Notes: a model not told the origin generated them from the sequence alone. A DNA stretch of 51,290 nt from Brevirhabdus sp. (GCA_024637315.1 JAGXFH010000047.1:1-51290); one strand, 5' to 3'. Counted from the stretch's first letter, positions 32,613 through 43,018 are shown. Numbers and translations are program-made.

Positions 32613-34244
32613 ATGGGGTGGCTGGCAGATGAAAACGGGCTGGAGCGGCGCCGGGCGAATTTCGTGCCGCTGACACCGCTGTCACATCTGAACCGCGCCG
32701 CGCTGGTCTTTCCCGACCATCTCGCCCTTGTCTACGGAAACCGGCGCTACAGCTACCGCGACTATCACGCGCGGGCGTCGCGGCTGGCTTCGGCACTTGT
32801 CGGGCTCGGGATCGAATCCGGCGATGTCGTGGCAACCCTGCTGCCCAACATTCCCGCCCAGGCCGAGGCGCATTTCGGTGTCCCGGCCACCGGTGCCGTG
32901 CTCAACACGATCAACACCCGGCTCGAGGCTGAAACGGTTGCCTATATCTTCGACCACGGTGAAGCCAAGATCGCACTTGTGGACAGTCAGTTTCTGCCCC
33001 TCGCCGAAGAGGCCATCGCCAGGATGGACGGCACCGGTCCGAAGATCATCGAAGTCGCCGATCCGCAGGCCGGGCTGGAGGCGTCAGGCAAGTATCCGGA
33101 ATACGAAGCCCTGCTGCAGACCGGAGATCCCGATTTTCGCTGGATCATGCCAGAGGATGAATGGGAAAGCCTGGCGCTGAACTACACCTCCGGGACAACC
33201 GGGCGGCCAAAGGGTGTCGTCTACCACCATCGCGGGGCCTATCTGATGACGATGGGCACGGTGATCTCGTGGCGGATGGTCCTGCACCCGAAGTTCTTGA
33301 CGATCGTGCCGCTGTTCCACTGCAATGGCTGGAACCATACCTGGATGATGCCGGTCCTTGGCGGCACGGTGATTTGCTGCCGCGACATCACCGCCCGCAA
33401 CATCTACAACGCGATCGCTGACGAAGGCGTCACACATTTCGGCGGCGCGCCCATAGTCCTGAACGCGATCATCAACGCCAAGACCGAAGACCGTCGCGAT
33501 TTTGACCACGTGGTCGAGGTGTTCACCGCCGGCGCGCCGCCGCCTGCCGCGACGTTGCGGGCGATCGAACCGCTCGGATTCCTTGTGACGCAGGTTTACG
33601 GCCTGACCGAAACCTATGGCCATGTCACCGAATGTCTCTGGGACGCGGAAAAGTGGGATCGCCTGCCGCATGATGACCGCGCGGCGATCAAGGCCCGAAC
33701 CGGCGTGCTGATGCCAATGATGGAAGAGATCACCGCCCTCGACCCCGCCACCATGCAACAGATCCCGATGGATGCGCGTACGCAGGGAGAGATCATGATC
33801 CGCGGAAACTCTGTCATGAAGGGTTATTACAAGAACCCCGCCGCAACCGAAGAATCGTTCGCTGGCGGCTACTTTCATTCCGGCGACATCGCGGTTCAGC
33901 ACCCGGACGGCTACTTGCAGATTGCCGACCGCGCCAAGGACATCATCATATCGGGCGGCGAGAACGTGAGTTCGGTCGAGGTCGAGGGCGCGCTGATGCA
34001 CCATCCGGCCGTGTCCTTGTGCGCGGTCGTGGCCAAACCCGACGACAAGTGGGGCGAGGTACCTTGCGCCTTCGTCGAAACCAAGGAAGGGCACCGCGTT
34101 ACCGAAGCCGAACTGATCGCATTCGTCCGTGATCGGCTGGCCGGCTTCAAGACACCGAAGAGGATCTTTTTTCAGGAACTGCCGAAGACATCGACCGGCA
34201 AGATCCAGAAGTTCGAGCTTCGCACCATCGCCAGATCGCTCTGA
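32613..34244 (+). CDS. acyl-CoA synthetase (AMP-forming ligase)
   Basis: A 543-aa ANL-superfamily acyl-CoA ligase. The ATP loop is YTSGTTGRPKGVVYHHRG, then QVYGLTETYGHVTE, FHSGDIAVQHPDGYLQIADR, and the catalytic lysine in LPKTSTGKIQKFELR. It activates fatty or aromatic acids to CoA esters, feeding the upstream beta-oxidation operon. It resembles the plant BZO1/AAE and bacterial medium-chain types more than classical FadD. GGGAGAG precedes the ATG. Related to, but not the same subgroup as, DmdB as I remember it. Confidence 0.93.
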   Translation: MGWLADENGLERRRANFVPLTPLSHLNRAALVFPDHLALVYGNRRYSYRDYHARASRLASALVGLGIESGDVVATLLPNIPAQAEAHFGVPATGAVLNTINTRLEAETVAYIFDHGEAKIALVDSQFLPLAEEAIARMDGTGPKIIEVADPQAGLEASGKYPEYEALLQTGDPDFRWIMPEDEWESLALNYTSGTTGRPKGVVYHHRGAYLMTMGTVISWRMVLHPKFLTIVPLFHCNGWNHTWMMPVLGGTVICCRDITARNIYNAIADEGVTHFGGAPIVLNAIINAKTEDRRDFDHVVEVFTAGAPPPAATLRAIEPLGFLVTQVYGLTETYGHVTECLWDAEKWDRLPHDDRAAIKARTGVLMPMMEEITALDPATMQQIPMDARTQGEIMIRGNSVMKGYYKNPAATEESFAGGYFHSGDIAVQHPDGYLQIADRAKDIIISGGENVSSVEVEGALMHHPAVSLCAVVAKPDDKWGEVPCAFVETKEGHRVTEAELIAFVRDRLAGFKTPKRIFFQELPKTSTGKIQKFELRTIARSL

Positions 34245-34316
34245 CATTGTGGGAACGGCCTTCACAAGCTATTCTTTTCCGAACGATAACAATCGAGCAG
34301 CGCCATTGGCGGCCAA

Positions 34317-35333
34317 ATGACGGCACTCAAGGATTTTCAGCGTCTGGAATGCGCAGGTGTCTGGCGGGCAACCAAAGACGCGCAGCGTCGTGACGTGATC
34401 GTCTCTCTGGGGGATGCGACGCTGGTCATCAGCGATCAGAAGGGGACCGCGCTATCGCACTGGTCCCTGCCGGCAATCGAGCGCCTCAATCCCGGCATCC
34501 GACCGGCCCTGTTCAGGCCGGCTCCGGATGCCGTGGAAACTCTGGAACTGGATGACGACGAGATGATCCGGGGGATCTCCAGGGTGCATACCGCGATCTC
34601 GCGCCGCCGTCCGCATCCGGGGCGTCTGCGCCGGTCTCTGGTCGGCGCAGCCATCGTGCTTGTCGCGGCGCTGGCGGTTTTCTGGCTGCCCGGCGCAATG
34701 ATCAACTACACGGCGTCGGTCATCCCGACTGTCAAACGCACCGCGATTGGCCAATCGCTGCTGACCAATATCAGACGCGTGGCAGGTGCGCAGTGCGGCT
34801 CGGCGGCGGGACAGGCTGCGCTTGAACGCGTGCGGCGGCGGTTGCTTGGCGATGCCACCGGACGGCTGGTGGTGCTTTCAGCCGGCGTCACCCATTCGCG
34901 ACATCTGCCCGGCGGCATCATCCTTCTGAACCGCGCGTTGATCGAGGATTACGAGGATCCGGAAGTTGTGGCAGGTTACATCCTTGTCGAGTCCCTTCGC
35001 GCCAAACAGGCCGACCCGATCGTGAAACTGTTGCAGGAAACCGGGTTGATCTCGGCCTTTCGGCTTTTGACCACCGGCAACATTCCTTCCGAAACGCTCG
35101 ATGGCTATACCGAGGCATTTCTCATCGAGCCTGATCGGCCGGTTCCACAGCAAGACATTCTCTCGGCGTTCAAGGCCGCCGCGATCCGGTCGTCTCCGTA
35201 TGCCTATTCCCTTGATATTTCCGGGGAAACCACGATCGGCCTGATCGAGGCTGACCCGACGCCACCCGACGCGACAAAGCCGGTGCTCAGTGATGGCGAC
35301 TGGGTGGCGCTGCAGGGCATCTGCGCAGAGTGA
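34317..35333 (+). CDS. membrane protein with degenerate M48-like domain, hypothetical
   Basis: A 338-aa protein with a soluble N-terminal ~100 residues, one membrane segment (VGAAIVLVAALAVFWLPGAM, residues ~110-129) and a C-terminal part that resembles M48 metalloprotease wording: THSRHLPGGIILLNRALIED then VAGYILVESLRAKQA. In M48 enzymes the last segment would be the zinc-binding HExxH; here it is VESLR, so zinc binding is lost and it cannot act as that protease. It may be a pseudo-protease. I recognise similar uncharacterised proteins in Rhodobacteraceae but know no function. It follows the ligase by 72 bases. Confidence 0.7.
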   Translation: MTALKDFQRLECAGVWRATKDAQRRDVIVSLGDATLVISDQKGTALSHWSLPAIERLNPGIRPALFRPAPDAVETLELDDDEMIRGISRVHTAISRRRPHPGRLRRSLVGAAIVLVAALAVFWLPGAMINYTASVIPTVKRTAIGQSLLTNIRRVAGAQCGSAAGQAALERVRRRLLGDATGRLVVLSAGVTHSRHLPGGIILLNRALIEDYEDPEVVAGYILVESLRAKQADPIVKLLQETGLISAFRLLTTGNIPSETLDGYTEAFLIEPDRPVPQQDILSAFKAAAIRSSPYAYSLDISGETTIGLIEADPTPPDATKPVLSDGDWVALQGICAE

Positions 35334-35406
35334 GGATTCCGCCGCAAAGCGGCCTTGGCGATATCCTCACCTCAAAGGCCGTGGCGCGGCCAATGACGGC
35401 CGCTGG

Positions 35407-35889
35407 CTATTTGATCAACCTTGCTGGCACGGTGTTGGTCCATTTCAGGGCCATCTGGGCGTTCCCCAGTGCTGTTCGTGGACCACGATGCGGGTTGAGG
35501 CGTCCGTCCGACCAGGCCGCCTTGAAGCCCTTCGGAAGTCTTGCCCGCGGTGCCGGAGCAGGCACTGCGGCAACCGAGCGAACCGGCTTTGGCGTCGCCA
35601 CGATGCGCTTGGGTGGTGCCGCCTGAACGGCCTGTGCCTCGGCTTGGCGAAGGGTCGGCTGAAAGCCACACAGAAGCTCGCGGTCCCGGTTGACGCGCGG
35701 CACCCATGTGACGCTACCGTTTAGACCTGCCCGAACGAACAGGCACCCCCGACTGTCGATATACTGCGCACCCGAAAAATCGCTTGGCGGCATCTCCGCG
35801 GGTCCGTCTGCGCCAGGCTCGGTCTGGGCCACGGCGGAACCGGCGGCCAACGCCAGAATGACAACAGCAATGTTCAGTGATCTATTCAT
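35407..35889 (-). CDS. small secreted protein, SPOR-protein N-terminal-like
   Basis: A 160-aa protein with a signal peptide (residues 1-21, ending SAVA) and a conserved block FSGAQYIDSRGCLFVRAGLN followed by GSVTWVPRVNRDRELLCGFQ, which in related bacteria opens longer SPOR-domain (cell-wall-binding) proteins. The usual long linker and C-terminal SPOR domain are absent; after a Pro/Ala-rich linker the chain ends in a basic tail. Either a natural short member or a truncated form. It has two cysteines that could pair in the periplasm. It lies downstream of upp on the same strand, 69 bases away, possibly co-transcribed. Confidence 0.78.
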   Translation of the reverse strand: MNRSLNIAVVILALAAGSAVAQTEPGADGPAEMPPSDFSGAQYIDSRGCLFVRAGLNGSVTWVPRVNRDRELLCGFQPTLRQAEAQAVQAAPPKRIVATPKPVRSVAAVPAPAPRARLPKGFKAAWSDGRLNPHRGPRTALGNAQMALKWTNTVPARLIK

Positions 35890-35958
35890 CTCGTTCTTTC
35901 CCCCACAAGATCTTGTGAACGATGCCTTAGCAGGCCCACTATGTAAAGATCATCAGGC

Positions 35959-36591
35959 CTACTTGGTGCCAAACATCCTGTCGCCCGCATCGCCCAGTCC
36001 CGGAACGATATACCCCAGTTCGTTAAGTTTTTCATCCACGGCGGCGGTGACGATAGGAACGTCGGGATGTGCCTCTTTCATCCGCGCTACCCCTTCGGGT
36101 GCCGCCAGAAGGCACATGAACCGAATGTTGGTCGCACCTGACTGTTTCAGCAGATCTATCGCAGCGACCGAGCTGTTGCCGGTTGCCAGCATCGGGTCCA
36201 ACGCGATAACCAGCCGCGTCGCAAGCTCCGGCGGAACCTTGTAGTAGTATTGCACCGGCTGCAGCGTTTTCTCATCGCGGTACAGACCAACGAACCCGAC
36301 GCGCGCCGCCGGGATCAGCTCCAGCACCCCGTCCAACAGGCCATTGCCCGCCCGCAGGATGGAAATCAGGGCCATTTTCTTGCCGTCGATCGTGGGCGCA
36401 TCCATGGGGCAGAGTGGCGTTTCGATCCGCCGCGTCGTCATCTCCATTTCGCGGGTGATCTCATATGCCAGAAGCTGGCTGATCTCGCGCAGCAACCGCC
36501 GGAACGAATTGGTGGAAGTCTCCTTGTCGCGCATGATGGTCAGCTTGTGCTGCACAAGCGGGTGTTTGACGATGGTCAGGTGATCCTGCAT
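35959..36591 (-). CDS. upp: uracil phosphoribosyltransferase
   Basis: A 210-aa cytoplasmic enzyme converting uracil and PRPP to UMP. The family start [39 protein letters not shown], the PRPP-binding [15 protein letters not shown] (DPxxATG loop) and the uracil-binding [14 protein letters not shown] are all present. I prefer ATG 36591 because GGAG is eight bases before it; a GTG at 36597 overlapping the add stop codon would leave only two bases. Last of the nucleoside salvage operon cdd-deoA-deoB-add-upp, where it returns the uracil released by DeoA to UMP. Confidence 0.96.
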   Translation of the reverse strand: MQDHLTIVKHPLVQHKLTIMRDKETSTNSFRRLLREISQLLAYEITREMEMTTRRIETPLCPMDAPTIDGKKMALISILRAGNGLLDGVLELIPAARVGFVGLYRDEKTLQPVQYYYKVPPELATRLVIALDPMLATGNSSVAAIDLLKQSGATNIRFMCLLAAPEGVARMKEAHPDVPIVTAAVDEKLNELGYIVPGLGDAGDRMFGTK

Positions 36592-36593
36592 CT

Positions 36594-37577
36594 TCACGGC
36601 TCCAGTCTTTTCAGTATGTCCTGACGTTTTTGCTGATCACAAAACGCGGCATTGATCGCTGTGCGGTTGATATCCCGGAACACGGCTTCGTCCCAGTCAA
36701 AAGCATCGGCCAAACGGTCGAATTCCCGCGCCATCGTCGTATGGAAGAAGGGCGGGTCGTCGGTCGAGACCGTTACCTTCACGCCGCGGTTGCGCAGCTC
36801 TGATATCGGATGGGCGCGCCATGCGGGATAGATCCCCAAGGCGACATTCGACCCCGGACAAACCTCCAGGACGATGCCCTTTTCAGCCAGTTCGTCGACC
36901 AAAGCAGGGTCCTCGATCGCTCGGACGCCATGACCGATCCGCTCGACCCTCAAATCGTGAACCGCATCGCGCACCGACTCTGGCCCGCCCCACTCGCCGG
37001 CATGGGCGGTCAGCCGCAGCCCGGCCTCGCGGGCCATGTCAAAGCACCAGGCGAAGTCCTTCGGCTTGCCGATCTTCTCGTCTCCCGCCAGACCGAACCC
37101 GACCAGAAAATCCCCGGCCGTCTCGGCCGCGCACACGGCGGTTTCGCGCCCCTTGTCGGGGCCGAAATGGCGGATTGCCGTCACGATTCCCTTCAGAACG
37201 ATCCCGTCAGTCTTTTGGGCAATGGCGGCGGCCTCCTCGATCGCCTTCAGGTATTCCCGCCATGCACTCAGATCGCGCCCGCCGCAGAAATCGGGTGACA
37301 GAAACATCTCCGAGTAGACCACCCCGGATGCCGCGCTTTCCCGCAGAACCGCAAGCGTCAGGCGATGGTAGTCCTCGGGCGTCTGCAATGCGCCTGTCGC
37401 GGCTTCATAGACCTTCAGAAAGTGCCAGAAATCGGAAAAGGCGTAGCCGCCGTCCTGTGCAAAAATGCCCGAGATATCCAGCGCCTTCTCCTTGGCGAGC
37501 CCACGATTGAATTTCGGCGGCGCGGCCCCTTCAAGATGCAGGTGCAACTCGACCTTCGGCAAATCGGCAACCGTCAT
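36594..37577 (-). CDS. add: adenosine deaminase
   Basis: A 327-aa zinc enzyme that deaminates adenosine or deoxyadenosine to inosine. Zinc ligands and catalytic residues are visible: H12 and H14 in [10 protein letters not shown], the HAGEW block (His and Glu), [12 protein letters not shown] and [10 protein letters not shown] (Asp ligand and base). The start at 37577 overlaps the deoB stop by four bases (ATGA); the longer frame upstream is a shadow. Adenine-specific deaminase relatives share much of this sequence, so adenine as substrate cannot be excluded, but the operon favours nucleosides. Confidence 0.93.
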   Translation of the reverse strand: MTVADLPKVELHLHLEGAAPPKFNRGLAKEKALDISGIFAQDGGYAFSDFWHFLKVYEAATGALQTPEDYHRLTLAVLRESAASGVVYSEMFLSPDFCGGRDLSAWREYLKAIEEAAAIAQKTDGIVLKGIVTAIRHFGPDKGRETAVCAAETAGDFLVGFGLAGDEKIGKPKDFAWCFDMAREAGLRLTAHAGEWGGPESVRDAVHDLRVERIGHGVRAIEDPALVDELAEKGIVLEVCPGSNVALGIYPAWRAHPISELRNRGVKVTVSTDDPPFFHTTMAREFDRLADAFDWDEAVFRDINRTAINAAFCDQQKRQDILKRLEP

Positions 37578-38782
37578 AGAAAACTCTTTCCTGGCCCCAT
37601 CGCGTCGACACCCAGATGCGCCGCCACCGAGGCCCCGACATCGGCGAACCCGACCAGACCGACCGCTCGTTCGCCAACGCCGTAGCCCAGCACCGGAACT
37701 CTTTCGCGGGTGTGGTCCGTTCCGACCCATGTCGGATCGTTGCCGTGATCCGCAGTGAAGATGAACAGGTCGCCTGCACGGGCCTTGTCAAAAAGCCGGG
37801 GCAGCTCTGCGTCGAACCATTCGAGGGCGCGGGCATAGCCCGAGACGTCGCGGGGATGTCCGTAGAGCATGTCGAACTCGACGAAATTTGCGAAGGTCAA
37901 GCTGCCATCCTCGGCCTCTCCGATCAAGCCGACCAGATGTTCCATCAACTCGGCATCGCTGCCCTTGCGCACGTCGTCGATGCCCCGGCGCGAGAAGATG
38001 TCGCCGATCTTCCCGATGCCGTACACATGCCTCCCGGCCGCCTGCACCCAGTCGTTCAGCGTCGGGCTTGGAGGCGCGATGGCAAAGTCGCGCCGGTTCC
38101 TTGTGCGCTTGAAATTGCCGCAGGCGCCAGTGAACGGACGTGCGATGACCCGCCCGACTTTCATCGCATGAAGGACCGGCGCCAGGTCCTCGCAAAGCTT
38201 CAACAGCCGCTCCAGCCCGAACGCTTCCTCGTGCGCCGCAATCTGGAACACGCTGTCGGCGGAGGTGTAACAGATCGGCCAGCCGGTGCGCAGATGCTCT
38301 TGGCAATGTTCCTCGATGATCGGCACGCCAGAGGCGTGGCAATTGCCCAGAGTTCCATCGGTGCCCGCCAATTCGCAAACCTTGTCGAGCAGGGATTTGG
38401 GGAAAGTCGGATCGCTGTCGGGGAAATAGTGCCAATCCCATGGGACCGGCACGCCGGCAAGCTCCCAATGACCCGACGGCGTGTCCTTGCCGTGCGATAT
38501 CTCGGTCGCGCCGCCCCAAAGCCCGGCCGGTTTGGCATCAAGACCAGGGGCCTCCTCGCCCGAAGCCAGCCGGATTGCCGCCCCCAGACCAAGACCGTCG
38601 AGATGTGGCAATTTCAGCGGTCCGGATCGGTCGTCTTGCGCCTTGCCCTGCGCGCAGGCCTGCGCGATGTGGGCAAGCGTGTTCGACCCGGTATCGGGGT
38701 GGTCGCCATTGAAAAACGATCCCGCATCCGGCGCACCGCCGCAGCCGACCGAATCCAACACGATCAGGAAAGCGCGGGGCAT
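37574..38782 (-). CDS. deoB: phosphopentomutase
   Basis: A 402-aa alkaline-phosphatase-superfamily enzyme converting (deoxy)ribose 1-phosphate to the 5-phosphate. The metal and phosphate motifs are LIVLDSVGCGGAPDA at the start, GKDTPSGHWELAG with the phosphorylated Thr, and FTADHGNDPTWVGTDHTRE near the end with the second metal ligands. It is of usual length. The start abuts the deoA stop (TGAATG) and the end overlaps the add start. It takes the sugar phosphate from DeoA and phosphorolysis to central metabolism. Confidence 0.96.
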   Translation of the reverse strand: MPRAFLIVLDSVGCGGAPDAGSFFNGDHPDTGSNTLAHIAQACAQGKAQDDRSGPLKLPHLDGLGLGAAIRLASGEEAPGLDAKPAGLWGGATEISHGKDTPSGHWELAGVPVPWDWHYFPDSDPTFPKSLLDKVCELAGTDGTLGNCHASGVPIIEEHCQEHLRTGWPICYTSADSVFQIAAHEEAFGLERLLKLCEDLAPVLHAMKVGRVIARPFTGACGNFKRTRNRRDFAIAPPSPTLNDWVQAAGRHVYGIGKIGDIFSRRGIDDVRKGSDAELMEHLVGLIGEAEDGSLTFANFVEFDMLYGHPRDVSGYARALEWFDAELPRLFDKARAGDLFIFTADHGNDPTWVGTDHTRERVPVLGYGVGERAVGLVGFADVGASVAAHLGVDAMGPGKSFL

Positions 38783-40093
38783 TCAGCCAACCCTCTGGTA
38801 GACGACCGGCGTCACATCCGGTTCGTCCTCGCCAATCGTATAGGCGGCCCGGACCGCCGCTGCCGCCGTTTCGGCCGCGTCGGGCGTGGCTGCATGAACC
38901 AGACATAAGGCAGTGTCCGCTTCGATCCGGTCGCCGAGCAATGCCACATCGGACAGACCGACCGAAGGATCGATCCTGTCCCCGCCTTTAAGCCGCCCGC
39001 CGCCCAGATGCACGACGGCCAGCCCCAGGGCTTCCCCGTCAATGCCGGCAACGTAGCCAGCCGCACCCGATTTGACCTCGACGACGACCGGCGCCGCAGG
39101 CAGGCGGTCACGCCAGCGCTCGACGAAATCGGCGGGGCCGCCCAGTTCGGCGACCATCCGACCGAACCTGTCGGCCGCCGACCCGTCCCGCAGCGTTTCC
39201 AGCACTTGCCCGGCACCGTCCCGGGCATCGTCGGCCATCCCAGCCAGCACCAGAATCTCGCCGCCCAGATCGGCGGACAGATCGCACAGCACGTTGTCGA
39301 TCTCGGCCCCCGAAAGGGCCTGCATGACCTCCATCACTTCCAACGCATTGCCGACGGCCGTCGCGCAGGGCTGGTTCATGTCGGTGATCAGGGCAGACGT
39401 CTTGCACCCTGCCCCGTTGGCCGTGCTGACCAGAGCCTCGGCAAGTGCGACCGCATCGTCCATCGTCTTCATGAATGCGCCGGTCCCGACCTTCACATCC
39501 AGCACCAGCGCCTCCAACCCTGCCGCAAGCTTCTTTGACAAGATCGAAGCCGTGATCAGGTCGATGCTTTCAACCGTGCCGGTCACGTCGCGGATCGCGT
39601 AAAGCCGCTTGTCGGCCGGCGCGATGCTGTCGGTCGCCGAGACGATCGCTGCACCGACATTCTGGACGATCTGGTGAAAGCGGTCGTCGGAAACCTCTGT
39701 CCTCAATCCCGGAATGGCTTCCAACTTGTCCAGTGTGCCGCCGGTATGACCCAGGCCGCGCCCCGAGACCATTGGAACATAGGCGCCAAGTGCTGCGAGC
39801 GCCGGCGCCAGCACCAGCGACACGCTGTCGCCGATGCCGCCGGTCGAATGCTTGTCCACCACCGGGCCGGGCAGGTTCCACTGCATCACCTTGCCGCTGT
39901 CGCGCATGGCAAGGGTCAGCGCGACACGCTCATCGGTGGAAAACCCGTTGAGCAGGACAGCCATCGCAAACGCCCCGGCCTGGGCATCGGTCACCCCGTC
40001 GCTTGCAAGCCCCTTGGCAAACCACTGAATCTCGGCTTCCGACAAGGGGCCGCCGTCGCGCAGCCTGGCGATGATCGCGCGCGCATCCATCAC
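38783..40093 (-). CDS. deoA: thymidine phosphorylase
   Basis: A 436-aa enzyme splitting thymidine or deoxyuridine with phosphate into base and deoxyribose 1-phosphate. The phosphate-binding signature is KHSTGGIGDSVSLVLAPALA; SGRGLGHTGGTLDKLEAIPG and LDVKVGTGAFMKTMDDAVAL are the other family blocks, and the C-terminal domain ends LGGGRLKGGDRIDPSVGL. It is encoded second in the salvage operon and overlaps cdd by four bases. No key residue is missing. Confidence 0.96.
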   Translation of the reverse strand: MMDARAIIARLRDGGPLSEAEIQWFAKGLASDGVTDAQAGAFAMAVLLNGFSTDERVALTLAMRDSGKVMQWNLPGPVVDKHSTGGIGDSVSLVLAPALAALGAYVPMVSGRGLGHTGGTLDKLEAIPGLRTEVSDDRFHQIVQNVGAAIVSATDSIAPADKRLYAIRDVTGTVESIDLITASILSKKLAAGLEALVLDVKVGTGAFMKTMDDAVALAEALVSTANGAGCKTSALITDMNQPCATAVGNALEVMEVMQALSGAEIDNVLCDLSADLGGEILVLAGMADDARDGAGQVLETLRDGSAADRFGRMVAELGGPADFVERWRDRLPAAPVVVEVKSGAAGYVAGIDGEALGLAVVHLGGGRLKGGDRIDPSVGLSDVALLGDRIEADTALCLVHAATPDAAETAAAAVRAAYTIGEDEPDVTPVVYQRVG

Positions 40094-40482
40094 CTTTTTT
40101 CCAGATGGTCTTTGGCGAAAGCCCCCGGCAGCAACTCGGCCATCGTCATTGTCCGCGTCTCACCCGACAGCGTTGCCATGGTGATCCTGGCGTCGGGCTG
40201 GCTGAACTCGGCCAGTTTCTGGCGGCACCCGCCACACGGCGACACCGGCAGCGGGCTGTCGGCGATGACCAGCGCCTCCAGAATGCGCGTCTCGCCGGCC
40301 GCGACCATTGCCGCTATCGCGCCGGCCTCGGCGCAGGTCCCTTCGGGATAGGCCACGTTCTCGACATTGCACCCCGGATAGATCGCCCCCGATTCCGCCC
40401 TGATCGCCGCGCCAACCTTGAAGTTGGAATAGGGCGCATATGCACGTTCCCGGACCGTCTTGGCTGCCTCAAGTAGCGACAT
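40090..40482 (-). CDS. cdd: cytidine deaminase
   Basis: A 130-aa homotetrameric-type zinc enzyme deaminating cytidine and deoxycytidine. The zinc and catalytic motifs are TCAEAGAIAAMVAAG (Cys with catalytic Glu) and SPCGGCRQKLAEF (the Cys pair); KVGAAIRAESGAIYPGCNVE is the substrate loop. ATG 40482 has GGAGGG seven bases upstream, and the longer frame to 40602 does not resemble the family. First gene of the operon, so the promoter lies within 40483-40640, where I see no clear box. Confidence 0.95.
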   Translation of the reverse strand: MSLLEAAKTVRERAYAPYSNFKVGAAIRAESGAIYPGCNVENVAYPEGTCAEAGAIAAMVAAGETRILEALVIADSPLPVSPCGGCRQKLAEFSQPDARITMATLSGETRTMTMAELLPGAFAKDHLEKR

Positions 40483-40686
40483 CGAACCCTCCGCTGAACC
40501 TTCTGCCAGAGTGCGGCGGCCAGCCCTGTGATGCAAGGGCTCTGAGGAATCTGGCGGTCGATCGCTTTCAGCCGTCCGGCGCCGCATCGGGCGCCGCGCC
40601 ACGCAGCGTCATCTAGGGGTTGCATTGAGACAGAAGTCAGGCTTGATGGAGTGTAACAGATTGCGGTTGCTGCGGGCCCATTACAT

Positions 40687-40706
40687 GTAGTTTAAAGCTA
40701 AACTAC
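40687..40706. promoter_or_regulatory. perfect palindrome in the maeB promoter (operator candidate)
   Basis: GTAGTTTA-AAGC-TAAACTAC has perfect 8-bp arms around four bases, 33-52 bases before the malic enzyme ATG, in an AT-rich patch of a GC-rich region. Its position would overlap the promoter core. The shape suits a dimeric repressor such as a MarR- or GntR-type protein, but no such gene is next to it. Confidence 0.65.
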
Positions 40707-40738
40707 TTTCGGTGGCAGGTGACAGGGGGGAAACTTGA

Positions 40739-43018
40739 ATGACGGATCAAAGACACGAAGGCGCAAGACAGGCCGCGCTGGACTATCACGAGTTTCCCAA
40801 GCCCGGAAAACTGGAGATTCGCGCGACCAAGCCGCTGGCCAACGGTCGCGACCTGTCCAGGGCCTACAGTCCCGGCGTCGCCGAGGCCTGCCTGGAAATC
40901 AAGGCCGACCCCCGAACCGCCAGTCGCTACACGTCGCGCGGAAATCTTGTTGCGGTCGTATCGAACGGAACCGCCGTTCTGGGGCTGGGCAACATCGGCG
41001 GCCTGGCCTCGAAGCCGGTGATGGAGGGCAAGGCGGTTCTGTTCAAGAAGTTCGCCAACATCGACTGCTTCGACATTGAACTGAATGAAAACGATCCAGA
41101 AAAGCTGGCCGACATCGTCTGCGCGCTCGAACCCACCTTCGGGGCGATCAACCTTGAAGACATCAAGTCGCCGGATTGCTTCATCGTCGAGGACATCTGC
41201 CGCAAACGCATGAACATTCCGGTCTTCCACGATGACCAGCACGGAACCGCGATCGTCGTCGGCGCCGCGGCAACCAACGCGCTTCACGTCTCCAATAAGA
41301 AGTTCAAAGACATCAAGATCGTGTCCACCGGCGGCGGTGCCGCCGGCATCGCCTGCCTCAACATGCTGGTCAAACTCGGCGTCAAACGTGAAAATATCTG
41401 GCTTTGCGATCTGCATGGCCTGGTGCACGAAGCTCGGGCCGAAGACATGACGCCGCAGAAGGCGGCGTATGCGCAACCGGGTGGCGCGCGGACCCTGGCA
41501 GAGGTGATCGACGGCGCCGATCTGTTCCTTGGCCTGTCCGGCGCCGGCGTTCTGACCCCCGAAATGGTCGCCAGGATGGCCAAGGCGCCGATCATCTTTG
41601 CGCTCGCCAACCCCACGCCCGAGATCATGCCAGAGGACGCGCGGGCCGTCGCGCCCGATGCGATCATCGCCACCGGGCGATCCGACTACGCCAATCAGGT
41701 CAACAACGTCCTGTGCTTTCCCTTCATCTTCCGCGGCGCGCTGGATGTGGGTGCGACCGATATCAACGACGAGATGAAGATCGCCTGTATCGAAGGCATC
41801 GCCGCCCTTGCCCGCGCCACGACCAGCGCCGAGACTGCCGCCGCCTACAAGGGCGAACAACTGACCTTCGGCGCAGAGTACCTGATTCCAAAGCCGTTCG
41901 ACCCGCGCCTGATGGGTGTCGTCGCCTCCGCCGTCGCGCGGGCCGCCATGGAAACCGGTGTCGCGACGCGACCGATCGAGGACATGAAGGCCTACAAGGA
42001 CAAGCTCGACGGCTCGGTCTTCAAGTCGGCCCTGATCATGCGCCCGGTCTTCGCGGCCGCCGCGACTGCCAGCCGCCGCATCGTTTTCGCCGAAGGCGAG
42101 GAAGAGCGGGTGCTGCGAGCGGCCAGCGCGATGATGGAGGAGATGGTCGACAAGCCGATCCTGATCGGTCGGCCCGAAGTGATCGATGCGCGTTGCGAAC
42201 GCGCCGGGCTCGCGATCCGACCCTCGAAAGACTTCGAACTGGTCAACCCGGAAAACGATCCCCGCTACCGTGACTACTGGACAACCTATCACAGCCTGAT
42301 GGAGCGGCGCGGCGTCACGCCCGACCTTGCAAAGGCGATCATGCGGACCAACACCACGGCGATCGGCGCGATCATGGTTTATCGTGAAGAAGCCGACAGC
42401 CTGATCTGTGGCACGTTCGGCCAGTATTTGTGGCACCTGAACTATGTCGAGCAGGTTCTGGGGTCGCCGGCATTGCATCCCGTCGGGGCGCTCAGCCTGA
42501 TGATCCTCGAGGATGGGCCGGTCTTCGTGGCTGATACCCAGGTGCATTCCGAGCCGACGCCCGAGCAGATCGCAGAGACGGTGATTGCGACGGCACGGCA
42601 CGTGCGCCGGTTCGGGTTGGCCCCGAACATCGCGCTTTGTTCACATTCGCAATTCGGCAATCTCAATTGCGAAACCGGGCTTCGCATGCGCCAGGCACTC
42701 AGGATTCTGGACGCCCAGCCGCGCGATTTCGCCTATGAGGGCGAAATGCATATCGATACCGCCTTTGACACTGATCTGAGAGAACGAATATTTCCCAACA
42801 GCCGAATGGTCGGGCCGGCCAACGCGCTGGTGTTTGCCAATACCGATGCCGCAAGCGGTGTTCGCAACATCCTGAAGATGAAGGCCGGCGGCCTGGAAGT
42901 GGGGCCGATCCTGATGGGGATGGGCAATCGGGCCCAGATCGTCACCCCGTCGATCACCGCCCGTGGCCTGTTGAACATCTCCGCTCTCGCGGGCACGCCG
43001 GTGGCCCAATATGGCTGA
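40739..43018 (+). CDS. maeB: NADP-dependent malic enzyme with phosphotransacetylase-like tail
   Basis: A 759-aa enzyme that oxidatively decarboxylates malate to pyruvate with NADP+. Residues ~1-430 are the malic enzyme: [31 protein letters not shown] with metal ligand Asp, and [14 protein letters not shown]. Residues ~430-759 form a phosphate acetyl/butyryltransferase-like (PTA_PTB) domain, which in MaeB enzymes is generally regulatory and responds to acetyl-CoA rather than catalysing transfer. It supplies pyruvate and NADPH during growth on acids, which suits the neighbouring propionate activation gene. The GGGGGG stretch ahead of the start is a strong ribosome site. Confidence 0.96.
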   Translation: MTDQRHEGARQAALDYHEFPKPGKLEIRATKPLANGRDLSRAYSPGVAEACLEIKADPRTASRYTSRGNLVAVVSNGTAVLGLGNIGGLASKPVMEGKAVLFKKFANIDCFDIELNENDPEKLADIVCALEPTFGAINLEDIKSPDCFIVEDICRKRMNIPVFHDDQHGTAIVVGAAATNALHVSNKKFKDIKIVSTGGGAAGIACLNMLVKLGVKRENIWLCDLHGLVHEARAEDMTPQKAAYAQPGGARTLAEVIDGADLFLGLSGAGVLTPEMVARMAKAPIIFALANPTPEIMPEDARAVAPDAIIATGRSDYANQVNNVLCFPFIFRGALDVGATDINDEMKIACIEGIAALARATTSAETAAAYKGEQLTFGAEYLIPKPFDPRLMGVVASAVARAAMETGVATRPIEDMKAYKDKLDGSVFKSALIMRPVFAAAATASRRIVFAEGEEERVLRAASAMMEEMVDKPILIGRPEVIDARCERAGLAIRPSKDFELVNPENDPRYRDYWTTYHSLMERRGVTPDLAKAIMRTNTTAIGAIMVYREEADSLICGTFGQYLWHLNYVEQVLGSPALHPVGALSLMILEDGPVFVADTQVHSEPTPEQIAETVIATARHVRRFGLAPNIALCSHSQFGNLNCETGLRMRQALRILDAQPRDFAYEGEMHIDTAFDTDLRERIFPNSRMVGPANALVFANTDAASGVRNILKMKAGGLEVGPILMGMGNRAQIVTPSITARGLLNISALAGTPVAQYG

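Noticed and set aside
32613-34244. DmdB (methylmercaptopropionate-CoA ligase) assignment for the acyl-CoA ligase
   Set aside because: The N-terminal wording differs from DmdB as I remember it, and general acyl-CoA ligase is the safer call.
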